64,000 bases of DNA from the NCBI RefSeq assembly GCF_024438035.1, contig NZ_JANFQF010000005.1, positions 233,387 through 297,386 of the forward strand, given 5' to 3'. The notes beneath the pieces were generated by a model, which ran no database searches, was not told where the DNA came from, and worked only from the letters and a program-made list of their open reading frames with translations. This document shows positions 7,851 to 16,653 of the stretch, piece after piece. The stretch comes from Rhodococcus tibetensis (lineage in GTDB: Bacteria; Actinomycetota; Actinomycetes; Mycobacteriales; Mycobacteriaceae). Each line of letters opens with the position of its first letter. Positions within the stretch are counted from its first letter, which is position 1. The translations under genes were made by a program, and so were the position numbers.

Positions 7851-8642
7851 CTATTTCTCCTGACTGCCCGCGAGGGTCCCGAGATACAACTCGATCACCT
7901 TGGGGTCGTGCATGAGGTTGGGTCCCGAGTCGGTGTAGGCATTGCGGCCCTGGTCCAGAACGTAACCGCGGTCGCAGATCTGGAGGCACCGACGGGCGTT
8001 CTGCTCCACCATGATCACCGAGACGCCCGCTGCGTTGATCTTCTTGCAGCGGATGAACACCTCGTCCTGAAACATCGGGGAGAGACCGGCGGACGGTTCG
8101 TCGAGGAGCAGTACGGACGGGTCCATCATCAGTGCCCGGCCCATCGCGACCATCTGCCGCTCACCGCCGGAGAGGGCACCGGCCTTCACTTTTCTGCGTT
8201 CGACGAGCAGTGGGAAGAGGTCGCCCACGAAGGCGAATCGCTCATCGAATGCTTTCGGCCGCAGATACATTCCCATCTCGAGGTTTTCCTCGATGGTGAG
8301 GGAGGGAAAGACGTTCTGTGTCTGCGGCACGTAACCCACGCCCTTCTGGACGAGGATGTGTGCAGGCTTCGACGTGATGTTCTCGCCGCGCAGGGTCACC
8401 GAGCCTTGCCGGACCGGAATGAGCCCGAACAATGACTTGAGCAGAGTCGACTTACCGGCTCCGTTGGGGCCGATGATGCCGACGATCTCCCCTTCTCGAA
8501 GGAAGAAGTTACATTCACGCAGGATGTTGACGCCCGGGATGTATCCCGCGACCACGCCGTCGGCCCGGACGAGAGCGCCTTCCGCGAGCCGTGCGTGCTC
8601 CTCGGGTGTCGCCGCAAATTCTGCTGGAGTCGATTCGGTCAT
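7851..8642 (-). CDS. livF: Branched-chain amino acid ABC transporter ATPase LivF
   Basis: A 263-residue nucleotide-binding subunit that powers import through the LivH/LivM channel. It has Walker A GPNGAGKS, the LivF-type signature LSGGERQMVAMGRALM, Walker B VLLLDEPSAGLSP and a conserved H-loop region. A roughly 25-residue polar N-terminal extension precedes the domain. The start ATG overlaps the livG stop by four bases (ATGA), so translation is coupled. It is last in livH-livM-livG-livF and is followed by the shared hairpin. LivF-type ATPases lack the longer C-terminal part of LivG, and this one fits. Confidence 0.94.
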   Translation of the reverse strand: MTESTPAEFAATPEEHARLAEGALVRADGVVAGYIPGVNILRECNFFLREGEIVGIIGPNGAGKSTLLKSLFGLIPVRQGSVTLRGENITSKPAHILVQKGVGYVPQTQNVFPSLTIEENLEMGMYLRPKAFDERFAFVGDLFPLLVERRKVKAGALSGGERQMVAMGRALMMDPSVLLLDEPSAGLSPMFQDEVFIRCKKINAAGVSVIMVEQNARRCLQICDRGYVLDQGRNAYTDSGPNLMHDPKVIELYLGTLAGSQEK

Positions 8643-9658
8643 GGGTGCTCACGCCTCAGCTCGGTGATGTCGGATTCGGAGAGGTCGCCGCCGGTCTCGA
8701 GGGTCTGTGCCTCCGCTGTTTCGAGAGCCTCGGCGAGCGCCGCCGTCTCGCCGACAGGATTTCCCTCGTCGTCGAATTCGAGTGCCTGATCGTGGTGGCT
8801 GCCCAGATAGGCGTCGACCACGGCGTTGTTGGACGAGAGGTGACCCGGCGTGGATTCGGCGATGACACTGCCCTGTGCCATCACCACCACCCAATCGCTG
8901 ATGTCGCGAATCACGTCCATGTCGTGTTCGACGAAAACGACGGTCATGCCTTCGTCTCGCAGCGATTTGATGTGTCCGAGCAAACTCTGGGTGAGAGCCG
9001 GATTCACCCCCGCCATGGGTTCGTCGAGCATCACCACGGTCGGTTCGGTCATCAGCGCGCGAGCCATTTCCAGCAGCTTGCGCTGGCCACCCGACAGTGA
9101 GCCGGCGAGGTCGTCGGCCTTGGTGTCGAGCTTGAATCGCGCGAGCAACTCGTTGGCACGCTCCGTGACGGCCTTCTCCTGCGCCTTCCACATCCACGGC
9201 AACAGGCTGGTGAGCATTCGCTCACCGCGCTGCCCGGTTGCGCCGAGGCGAACGTTGTCCAGCACCGTCAGCTTGGACAGCGCCTTGGTGAGCTGGAAGG
9301 TGCGGACGACGCCCTTGCGTGCCACCTGATGCGGATACATCCGGCCGAGGGACTGGCCGTCCATCGACCAGGTGCCGGTGTCGGGCCGGTCGAAACCGGT
9401 GAGGAGGTTGAACAGGGTGGTCTTGCCCGCACCGTTGGGGCCGATCAGCCCGGTGATGCATCCACGCTGGATTTCGAGGTGCGCCACATCGACGGCCTTG
9501 AGTCCACCGAAGGTGCGCGAGACATTGTCCACCACCAGAATCGGGTCGGGCTTGGACGCACCGGGGGCCTGGGGGACGTCGGTGAAGATCGCCGCCCGCT
9601 CCTCGGGGGTGAGCGTGGTAGCGGTCTGCTGATCGTCGGGCAGTCTGTGGTCAGGCAT
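8639..9658 (-). CDS. livG: Branched-chain amino acid ABC transporter ATPase LivG
   Basis: A 339-residue ATPase subunit pairing with LivF. It shows Walker A GPNGAGKTT, signature LSGGQRKLLEMARALM and Walker B VVMLDEPMAGVNP, with the LivG-specific insertion after Walker A (a helix around MYPHQVARKGVVRTFQ). It is longer than typical LivG (about 255-290 residues): about 40 polar residues at the N-terminus and a Glu-rich C-terminal tail of about 40 residues (ALEFDDEGNPVGETAALAEA) have no obvious role. It overlaps livM by eight bases and livF by four, indicating tight co-expression. Confidence 0.94.
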   Translation of the reverse strand: MPDHRLPDDQQTATTLTPEERAAIFTDVPQAPGASKPDPILVVDNVSRTFGGLKAVDVAHLEIQRGCITGLIGPNGAGKTTLFNLLTGFDRPDTGTWSMDGQSLGRMYPHQVARKGVVRTFQLTKALSKLTVLDNVRLGATGQRGERMLTSLLPWMWKAQEKAVTERANELLARFKLDTKADDLAGSLSGGQRKLLEMARALMTEPTVVMLDEPMAGVNPALTQSLLGHIKSLRDEGMTVVFVEHDMDVIRDISDWVVVMAQGSVIAESTPGHLSSNNAVVDAYLGSHHDQALEFDDEGNPVGETAALAEALETAEAQTLETGGDLSESDITELRREHP

Positions 9659-10640
9659 TGAGCTGCACCTCCCGCTTGTTGCCCAGTATGCCCTGTGGGC
9701 GGAATACCATCAGTACCGCAATCATGATGCCCAGCAGGACGAACCGCATGGCTCCGACCTGCTGTTCCGTCAGCGGTAACAGGGGATCGGGGCCGGAGAT
9801 GGCCTGCCGCAACAGGGCGTCGGGGATGGCCAGCAGGAACCAGAAGAACATCGCGCCGATCACGGGCCCGAAGACGGTGGCTGCGCCACCGAGAATGAGG
9901 GCGCCGAAAGCGAAGAAGGTCTGGGCGGTGGAATAGAAGTCCGGGTTGATCGATTTCGTCTGCAATGCGTTGAACACACCGCCGAGTCCGCCGATCATGC
10001 CGCCGAGGACCAGCGCCTGCATCTTGTAGACGAAGACGTTCTTGCCGAGCGAACGGGCTGCGTCCTCGTCCTCGCGAACTGCCTTGAGTACTCGGCCCCA
10101 CGGGCTGTGGGTGAGGAGGTACACGAACCCACACAGAACGAGCACGAGTGTCCAGCCGACCACCATGGACCATAGGTCGTCGCCGTAGAACTTGACGCCG
10201 AGGAAGTTGTACTGCTTCCCGGAGTCGAACGGGCTCAGTGAAGTGAACGGGTCGGCGAAGCCGAAAAGTCCGTTGGTCGAACCGGTGATGGAATCTGATG
10301 CGGTGGAACGGAAGATCAAGCGCAGAATCTCGGAGGCCGCGATGGTGACGATGGCGAGATAGTCGGCCCGCAAGCGCAGTGTCGGGATACCGAGTACGAG
10401 AGCGAGGAGCCCGGCGGCGGCGAGACCGACCAGGATGCCGAGCCACAGCGGCTGCTCGTAGGTGACGGTCATGATGCCCACGCCGTACCCGCCGAGGAGG
10501 GCGAAACCGATCTGGCCGAAGTTCAGAAGGCCGGCATAGCCGAAGTGGAGGTTGAGACCGATTGCCAGCAACGCGTAGAAGATCGCCGAGGGGCCGATCA
10601 GCTGGGCGAGTGAGACCTGGAGTGCTCCGGGAATGTCCAT
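9651..10640 (-). CDS. livM: Branched-chain amino acid ABC transporter permease LivM
   Basis: A 329-residue inner-membrane permease with about nine hydrophobic helices and the family motif GYAGLLNFGQIGFALLGGYG in the N-terminal third. Close to the middle is the loop GRVLKAVREDEDAARSLG, the EAA-like coupling helix contacting the ATPases. It pairs with LivH to form the channel. It starts four bases after the livH stop and overlaps livG, within a four-gene operon transcribed leftward. Length is typical of the family. Confidence 0.94.
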   Translation of the reverse strand: MDIPGALQVSLAQLIGPSAIFYALLAIGLNLHFGYAGLLNFGQIGFALLGGYGVGIMTVTYEQPLWLGILVGLAAAGLLALVLGIPTLRLRADYLAIVTIAASEILRLIFRSTASDSITGSTNGLFGFADPFTSLSPFDSGKQYNFLGVKFYGDDLWSMVVGWTLVLVLCGFVYLLTHSPWGRVLKAVREDEDAARSLGKNVFVYKMQALVLGGMIGGLGGVFNALQTKSINPDFYSTAQTFFAFGALILGGAATVFGPVIGAMFFWFLLAIPDALLRQAISGPDPLLPLTEQQVGAMRFVLLGIMIAVLMVFRPQGILGNKREVQLNA

Positions 10641-10644
10641 ACGA

Positions 10645-12015
10645 TCACCCGATCCTTTGGCGACTGCCGAGAATGCCCTGAGGCCGGACGACGAGGATGA
10701 CGATCAAGACGAGCAGTCCTCCGATGTACTTGAGGTCGGGGTTGATCACCAGGGTCGACAGCTGCACCAGCATGCCGACGATCACGCAACCGAGCAGTGC
10801 GCCGTAGGCAGTGCCGAGTCCGCCGAGGGTGATACCTGCGAACATCAGCAACAGGAGTTTGAAACCCATCTCCCACTGCACGCGTCCACCGAGTTCCGAG
10901 ATGCCGAACAGGACGCCACCGAGCGCGGCAAGTCCGCCGCCGAGACCCCAGACGAATCGGATGACTCGTTCGACGTCGATGCCGGAGGACGCCGCCAGGT
11001 CGCGGTTGTCGGCGACGGCCCGCATCGCCTTGCCGATGCGGGTCTTCTGGAGCAGGAGGGCAACGCCGACCAGGACGACGAGGCTGATCCCGATGGACAC
11101 GAGATTGGCATCGGTGATGGCGATCGGACCCCAATGCCGCTCCACCTGGGCCTGATAGTCGACGAAGGGTTCCGCGCGGTCGGAGAAGAAGATGAGTATC
11201 AGGTATCGCAGCGAGATCGCGAGGCCGATCGACACCACGAGTTGGGGGATCAGACCTGTCTTGCGTTTGCGTAGAGGTCTCCAGATCCCGGCGTCGTTGG
11301 CAACGCCGATCAGGACTCCGACGATGATGGCGAGGATCGTCGCCGGGATCAGTTGCACTCCGAACGACACGTTGATGACCCAGGCCGCGACAGCGCCGAG
11401 CGTGACAAGTTCGCCGTGCGCGAAGTTGGTCAGGCCGGTGGTTCCGTAGATCAAGCTCAGGCCGACCCCGGCGATGGCAATGACGAGACCGAACCTCAGA
11501 CCGTCGATGAGCTGGCGGATCAGCTTCTCGTAGAACGGAACCGCGGAACCCGTCCGGGTTTCACCGAAGGAGAAGATGACCGTGTTCGCGCGACCGGCCA
11601 CTACCTCACGGTCCACGGTTCCCTGCACGCTCACCCCCTCGGGCAGCGACTCGGGGACGATCTCGAAGGTGTACTTGCCCGGTGCCACCCGGAGTTCCCA
11701 GCGTCCGGTTGCCGCGGACTCCGTCGAGGCGACCTCCGTTCCGCCGGCGTCCAGCGCCCGCACCGTCACGCCCCCGAGCCGATCTCCCGCGTTGTTGAGA
11801 TTGCCGCTGACCGGGACGGCATTCTCCGGGGGCACCGGCCCGCTGGTGGCGGGCGGTGGCGCCGGTGTCGGGGTGGGTTCCTGTGCTGCCGCGGAACCGC
11901 CGAACGCGATCGCCGCGACGAAGCCGAGCAGGAGGAGGACGAACGCACGGCGCAGTTGCCGGGTGACCGGCCCCCCTCGCGTGCGTTCCCTCACGGACAT
12001 CGGTCGCGCACTCAC
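10645..12015 (-). CDS. livH: LivH permease with N-terminal secreted Ig-like domain
   Basis: A 456-residue fusion. Residues 1-44 form a signal-peptide-like segment (hydrophobic 24-38, then SAAAQ) followed by a Pro/Thr linker. Residues 65-152 form a carboxypeptidase-regulatory or Ig-like beta domain (VSGNLNNAG, GGVTVRALDAGG, APGKYTFEIVPE). The canonical LivH permease spans 165-456, with GLSLIYGTTGLTNFAHGE and the coupling loop KAMRAVADNRDLAASSGI. Typical LivH has about 290-310 residues and lacks the first two parts. I chose GTG 12015 because GAGGAAG lies nine bases upstream; ATG 12000 is the alternative. The extra domain should sit outside the membrane and could touch the binding protein or cell wall (inference). 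Confidence 0.88.
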   Translation of the reverse strand: MSARPMSVRERTRGGPVTRQLRRAFVLLLLGFVAAIAFGGSAAAQEPTPTPAPPPATSGPVPPENAVPVSGNLNNAGDRLGGVTVRALDAGGTEVASTESAATGRWELRVAPGKYTFEIVPESLPEGVSVQGTVDREVVAGRANTVIFSFGETRTGSAVPFYEKLIRQLIDGLRFGLVIAIAGVGLSLIYGTTGLTNFAHGELVTLGAVAAWVINVSFGVQLIPATILAIIVGVLIGVANDAGIWRPLRKRKTGLIPQLVVSIGLAISLRYLILIFFSDRAEPFVDYQAQVERHWGPIAITDANLVSIGISLVVLVGVALLLQKTRIGKAMRAVADNRDLAASSGIDVERVIRFVWGLGGGLAALGGVLFGISELGGRVQWEMGFKLLLLMFAGITLGGLGTAYGALLGCVIVGMLVQLSTLVINPDLKYIGGLLVLIVILVVRPQGILGSRQRIG

Positions 12016-12238
12016 TGGGAGTCGCTTCCTCACGGTTGGGGCCACGCAGGTCCTCCGAGGACGTGTAGTTCGGTCAGGTCGTGCAGCGTCGGGCCCGTCT
12101 TTCCGCCCGGGCTGCGATTTCCGGACTCTAACGGGTCCAGTCGCGCGAAATCGGGTTCTACGATTTCCGGCGCGTTTCGGTTGAGTTTCGAACCGTCCGG
12201 CTGATCGGTGTCGGATCCGCTCCCTAGACTGGGCAACC
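12016..12238. promoter_or_regulatory. Divergent promoter region livH / polA
   Basis: These 223 bases separate the divergent livH and polA starts and must contain both promoters. The frame of livH stays open across most of the region without a supported start. I see no clear palindromic operator. Confidence 0.5.
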
Positions 12239-14983
12239 GTGAGCCCCGCAACCACACCCCGGTCCACTACGTCCCTTGCGTCCGTCACGGCCGCGCCGGA
12301 CGAGACTCGCCCTACCCTGATGCTGCTCGACGGCCATTCGCTGGCCTTCCGTGCGTTCTACGCCCTGCCCGCCGAGAACTTCAAGACTCACAGCGGGCAG
12401 GTCACCAACGCGGTCTACGGGTTCACGTCGATGCTGATCAATCTGCTGCGGGACGAACAGCCCACCCATGTGGGCGCCGCCTTCGATGTGTCGCGGCAGA
12501 CATTTCGGGCCGAGAAGTTCCCCGAATACAAAGCGAACCGCAGCAAGGCTCCCGACGAGTTCAAGGGGCAGGTCGAGATCACCAAGGACGTCCTGGGTGC
12601 TCTCGGTATCCCGGTGATGGCCGAAGAGGGGTTCGAGGCAGACGACATCATCGCCACGCTCACCACCCAGGCCGAGGCGCTCGGCTACCGGGTCCTTGTG
12701 GTGACGGGCGACCGCGACTCTCTCCAGTTGGTCAGCGACGGGGTCACCGTGCTCTACCCGAAGAAGGGCGTGTCGGATCTGACCCGGTTCACACCGGCCG
12801 CGGTGGAGGAGAAGTACGGGCTGACTCCGGCGCAGTACCCCGACTTCGCCGCCCTGCGCGGCGACCCGAGCGACAACCTGCCCGGCATCCCCGGGGTGGG
12901 CGAGAAGACGGCTACCAAATGGATCCGCGAGTACGGGGATCTGGTGGGCCTGGTCGACAACGTCGACCAGGTGCGCGGCAAGGTCGGTGACGCGCTGCGT
13001 GCCAATCTTCCCAACGTCCTGCTCAACCGCGAACTCACCGAGATGGTGCGGGACGTCCCCCTTCCGTACACCCCCGACCAGCTGATTCTGGCGCAGTGGG
13101 ACCGCGAGAAGATCCACGCGCTGTTCGACGACCTCGAGTTCAAGGTTCTGCGGGATCGGCTGTTCGCCACGCTGGCGCCCGTGGAAGCCGAGGCAGATGA
13201 AGGCTTCGAGGTTCGCGGTGGGGCGCTGGAGCCAGGCGCGGTCGCAGACTGGCTGGCTGCTCACGCATCGAGCGGTGAACGGTCGGGTGTGTCCGTGGTC
13301 GGCACCCGCACCCCGTACGGGGGAGATGTGACTGCCATCGCGATCGCCGCCCCGGACGGGGAAGGCGCGTACATCACGACGGTCGCCGCAACCCCGGAGG
13401 ACGAGAAGGCGCTCGGCACCTGGCTCGCCGACGCGGAGCAGCCGAAAGCCTTGCACGAGGCGAAATGGGCGATGCATGCCCTGCGCGGACGCGGCTGGGT
13501 GCTCGGCGGGCTCACCAGCGACACCGCCTTGGCGGCCTACCTGGTCCGGCCCGGTCAGCGCACCTTCAACCTGGACGACCTGTCGCTGCGGTACCTGCGC
13601 CGTGAACTGCGCGTGGAAGAGACCGGACAGGAACAGCTTTCGTTGCTCGACGACGTCGACCAGGTAGATGCGGAGGCTGCTGAGGCGGAAATTCTCAGTG
13701 CCAGGGCCGTATTGGATCTGGCCGCAGCACTCGACACCGAACTCGAGGACATCGAATCGACGGCCCTGCTGTCCGAGATGGAACTACCACTGCTCGAAGT
13801 ACTGGCCGACACCGAAGCCGCCGGCATCGCCGTCGACTGTGACCACCTCAACGACCTGCAGAGCCGTTTCGCAGCCGAGGTGTCGGAGGCGGCGGAGGCG
13901 GCGTACGGCGTCATCGGCAAGCAGATCAATCTCGGATCGCCGAAGCAGCTGCAGGTGGTGCTGTTCGATGAGTTGGAGATGCCTAAAACGAAGAAGACCA
14001 AGACGGGATACACCACCGACGCCGAGGCACTGCAGAATCTCTTCGAGAAGACGTCGCACCCCTTCCTCGAGCATCTGCTGGCTCATCGCGACGCTACGCG
14101 GCTGAAGGTCACGGTCGACGGGCTGCTCAAGACGGTGGCCGAGGACGGGCGCATTCACACCACGTTCAACCAGACCGTGGCGGCCACCGGCCGATTGTCG
14201 TCCACCGAGCCGAACCTGCAGAACATCCCCGTCCGCAACGACGCCGGCCGGCAGATCCGCGACGGGTTCGTGGTCGGCGAGGGTTTCGACACGCTTCTCA
14301 CGGCCGACTACAGCCAGATCGAAATGCGGATCATGGCCCACGTCTCGGGCGACGAAGGTCTGATCGAGGCTTTCAACACGGGCGAAGACCTGCACAGCTT
14401 CGTCGGCGCGCGAGCCTTCGGCGTGCCGATCGAGGAGGTCACCCCGGAATTGCGCCGGCGCGTCAAGGCGATGTCGTACGGCCTGGCGTACGGGCTGAGC
14501 GCTTTCGGTCTCGCCGCTCAGCTGAAGATTTCGACCGAAGAGGCGAAGTCGCAGATGGAGGCGTACTTCGCGCGATTCGGCGGGGTCCGCGACTACCTGC
14601 ACGCAGTGGTCGAGCAGGCGCGCAAGGATGGGTTCACGTCGACGCTGTACGGCCGTCGGCGTTACTTGCCCGACCTCACCAGCGACAACCGTCAACGGCG
14701 TGAGGTGGCGGAACGGGCCGCGCTCAACGCACCGATTCAGGGGACGGCAGCCGACATCATCAAGGTCGCGATGATCAACGTCCAGCGGTCATTGCGCGAG
14801 GCAGGGCTGAAGTCGCGGATGCTGCTGCAAGTCCACGACGAACTGGTACTCGAGGTGGTCGAGGCGGAGCGGGAGCGGGTGGAGCAGCTGGTCCGCGACA
14901 AGATGTCCTCGGCCATCGCGCTGTCGGTGCCGCTCGACGTGTCGGTCGGCACCGGACGCAGCTGGGATGCCGCCGCCCACTGA
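12239..14983 (+). CDS. polA: DNA polymerase I
   Basis: A 914-residue repair and Okazaki-fragment polymerase. Residues 20-310 form the 5' nuclease domain (LLDGHSLAFRAFYALP, GDRDSLQLV, GIPGVGEKTA). The central 3'-5' exonuclease domain is degenerate: where E. coli has the acidic DTET motif the sequence reads VSVVGTRTPYGG, so proofreading is probably absent, as in mycobacterial PolA. Polymerase motifs are intact: A (TADYSQIEMRIMAH), B (RRRVKAMSYGLAYG) and C (LQVHDELVLEV). The GTG start at 12239 gives a short variable leader before the nuclease core. The gene is not in an obvious operon; thioredoxin converges from downstream. Confidence 0.97.
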   Translation: MSPATTPRSTTSLASVTAAPDETRPTLMLLDGHSLAFRAFYALPAENFKTHSGQVTNAVYGFTSMLINLLRDEQPTHVGAAFDVSRQTFRAEKFPEYKANRSKAPDEFKGQVEITKDVLGALGIPVMAEEGFEADDIIATLTTQAEALGYRVLVVTGDRDSLQLVSDGVTVLYPKKGVSDLTRFTPAAVEEKYGLTPAQYPDFAALRGDPSDNLPGIPGVGEKTATKWIREYGDLVGLVDNVDQVRGKVGDALRANLPNVLLNRELTEMVRDVPLPYTPDQLILAQWDREKIHALFDDLEFKVLRDRLFATLAPVEAEADEGFEVRGGALEPGAVADWLAAHASSGERSGVSVVGTRTPYGGDVTAIAIAAPDGEGAYITTVAATPEDEKALGTWLADAEQPKALHEAKWAMHALRGRGWVLGGLTSDTALAAYLVRPGQRTFNLDDLSLRYLRRELRVEETGQEQLSLLDDVDQVDAEAAEAEILSARAVLDLAAALDTELEDIESTALLSEMELPLLEVLADTEAAGIAVDCDHLNDLQSRFAAEVSEAAEAAYGVIGKQINLGSPKQLQVVLFDELEMPKTKKTKTGYTTDAEALQNLFEKTSHPFLEHLLAHRDATRLKVTVDGLLKTVAEDGRIHTTFNQTVAATGRLSSTEPNLQNIPVRNDAGRQIRDGFVVGEGFDTLLTADYSQIEMRIMAHVSGDEGLIEAFNTGEDLHSFVGARAFGVPIEEVTPELRRRVKAMSYGLAYGLSAFGLAAQLKISTEEAKSQMEAYFARFGGVRDYLHAVVEQARKDGFTSTLYGRRRYLPDLTSDNRQRREVAERAALNAPIQGTAADIIKVAMINVQRSLREAGLKSRMLLQVHDELVLEVVEAERERVEQLVRDKMSSAIALSVPLDVSVGTGRSWDAAAH

Positions 14984-15018
14984 GCATCACCGGGCTCGCG
15001 GCGACGGCGTCCTTCGCG

Positions 15019-15387
15019 TTATTCGGCCGGCGTCTGCTCGGCGATCTGCTTACGCACCTCGTCCATGTCGAGGGCCTTGACCTGCGTAACCAGATCTTCG
15101 AGTGCCGCCGGCGGAAGAGCACCGGGCTGATTGAAGACGAGGACGCCCTCCCGGAACGCCATGATGGTCGGGATCGAGCGGATGTTCGCGGCCGCCGCGA
15201 TTCCCTGTTCGGCCTCGGTGTCGACCTTCGCGTGCACCACGTCGGGGTGCTGCTCCGAGGACTTCTCGAACGTGGGCGCGAAGCTGCGGCACGGGCCGCA
15301 CCAGGACGCCCAGAAGTCGACGAGCACCACATCGTTGCCGGTCACGGTCTCATCGAAATTTTGTTGTGTCAGGGTCGTGGTGGCCAC
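15019..15387 (-). CDS. Thioredoxin
   Basis: A 122-residue cytoplasmic thioredoxin with the redox motif FWASWCGPC (Cys30 and Cys33) after the conserved VDF strand, and the cis-proline region IRSIPT near residue 70. It reduces protein disulphides using electrons from thioredoxin reductase, which is not encoded nearby. About 15 residues beyond the usual fold form a charged tail (MDEVRKQIAEQ). Cells of this group usually carry several thioredoxins, so I do not assign trxA, B or C. It converges with polA and is followed on the same strand by nothing within the operon. Confidence 0.93.
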   Translation of the reverse strand: MATTTLTQQNFDETVTGNDVVLVDFWASWCGPCRSFAPTFEKSSEQHPDVVHAKVDTEAEQGIAAAANIRSIPTIMAFREGVLVFNQPGALPPAALEDLVTQVKALDMDEVRKQIAEQTPAE

Positions 15388-15456
15388 GAGGGTCCTTTCG
15401 TTCGGGAACTGTCGTGCCTCTACAACGCGGGAGCGGCACCGATTCTTCCCTGCGCC

Positions 15457-16455
15457 TCAACCGACGCGCTCGGTGTCCCGGAACGTGCGCCGGTAGGCCT
15501 GTGGGGTGGTGTGGCGCAGGCGGAGGAAGTGCTGGCGCAACACTGCACCGCCGCCGAAGCCGACGCGCTCGGCGATGACGTCGACCGACAGATCAGAATC
15601 TTCGAGTAGGTGTTGCGCTGCGAGCACGCGCTGATCGCTGAGCCACCGCGCCGGAGTGGTGCCGGTCTCGGCCTGAAATCGCCGCGCGAACGTGCGCGGC
15701 GACATGTTGGCCTTCGCTGCGACGGCCGTTACGGAGAGGTCGAGGGCGAGGTGTTCGGTCATCCAGTCCAGCACCGGCCCGAGGGTGTCGATCGACGTCG
15801 ACGGCAACGGCATCGCGACGTACTGTGCCTGACCGCCGTCGCGGTGCGGCGGGACCACCATGCGCCGGGCGATACCGTTGGCCACACTGCTGCCCTGTTC
15901 CTTACGCACGATGTGCAGGCACAAATCGATGCCGGCCGCGGTTCCCGCGCTCGTCAGCACGGGGTCGTCGTCGACATAGAGGACATTCGGATCGACGGTG
16001 GCACCAGGATGCTGTTCGGCGAGGCGCTGGGCGTGGCGCCAGTGTGTGGTGCAGCGGCGGCCGTCGAGAAGGCCCGCGGCACCGAGAACGAAAGCGCCGT
16101 TGCACAAACTGGCGACTTTCGCGCCGCGATCGACGGCGCGGCGAAGTTTGTGGAGCAGCGGGTCCATGCACGGGTCTGGCTCCTTCGCGCAGACGTACGA
16201 TCCGTCCGATTCCGCGTAGGTTCCGCCGGCGGGAACGATGATGAGATCCGCGTCGTCGAGCCGATCGAGTTCGTACGGGACGTCGATGCCATAGCCGAAT
16301 CGTGTGCGGATCGGCTGGGGAACGCCGGCCACGAGGGAGAAGTCGTAGGTGGGTAGTCCGTCGTCGGATCTGTCGAATCCGAACACCTCACAGGCGACGC
16401 CGAGTTCGAAGGCTTCGGTAAGCGGCATGAGCGGTACCACGACCTTTTTCAACAC
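15457..16455 (-). CDS. GlxA-family AraC-type transcriptional regulator
   Basis: A 332-residue regulator with an N-terminal DJ-1/PfpI-like domain (about residues 3-180; nucleophile-elbow-like VASLCNGAFVLGAAG, where family members often keep a Cys) and a C-terminal AraC helix-turn-helix pair (about 225-325; MSPRTFARRFQAETG, AERVGFGGGAVLRQHF). GlxA-type regulators sense small molecules through the PfpI domain, but the effector is unknown here. The likely start is GTG 16455, or the adjacent TTG. It diverges from the short membrane peptide and EamA exporter genes, so it may control them (inference from position). Confidence 0.9.
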   Translation of the reverse strand: MLKKVVVPLMPLTEAFELGVACEVFGFDRSDDGLPTYDFSLVAGVPQPIRTRFGYGIDVPYELDRLDDADLIIVPAGGTYAESDGSYVCAKEPDPCMDPLLHKLRRAVDRGAKVASLCNGAFVLGAAGLLDGRRCTTHWRHAQRLAEQHPGATVDPNVLYVDDDPVLTSAGTAAGIDLCLHIVRKEQGSSVANGIARRMVVPPHRDGGQAQYVAMPLPSTSIDTLGPVLDWMTEHLALDLSVTAVAAKANMSPRTFARRFQAETGTTPARWLSDQRVLAAQHLLEDSDLSVDVIAERVGFGGGAVLRQHFLRLRHTTPQAYRRTFRDTERVG

Positions 16456-16536
16456 CGAACCAGTATGGCAGAAATATGTCGAACTATGACGTTTCTGCCA
16501 CTATTCCTCGGAACCTGCCGGCGCAAGGCTGGAGGT

Positions 16537-16653
16537 ATGACAATCCTGGTCGTGGTTCTCCTCGTGTTCCTGGCACTGACCGCCTTGGCGCTCGCCGACC
16601 GCACACCTGATACGCACAACGAAGTCACCCAGCACGGGGACTTCCGGTTTTGA
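16537..16653 (+). CDS. Short single-pass membrane peptide
   Basis: A 38-residue peptide starting at ATG 16537. It has one hydrophobic helix (residues 2-17, ILVVVLLVFLALTALALA) and a polar tail (DRTPDTHNEVTQHGDF). GGAGG lies immediately upstream, although its one-base spacing is short. The TGA stop overlaps the TTG start of the EamA transporter (TTGA at 16650-16653), the arrangement of translationally coupled genes, which is the main reason to believe it is expressed. It could be a leader peptide or a small transporter-associated protein. No homologue is known to me. Confidence 0.5.
   Translation: MTILVVVLLVFLALTALALADRTPDTHNEVTQHGDFRF

Noticed and set aside
12016..12288. Upstream extension of the livH frame
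   Set aside because: The extension is Arg-rich and would overlap polA; the ribosome binding site marks GTG 12015.
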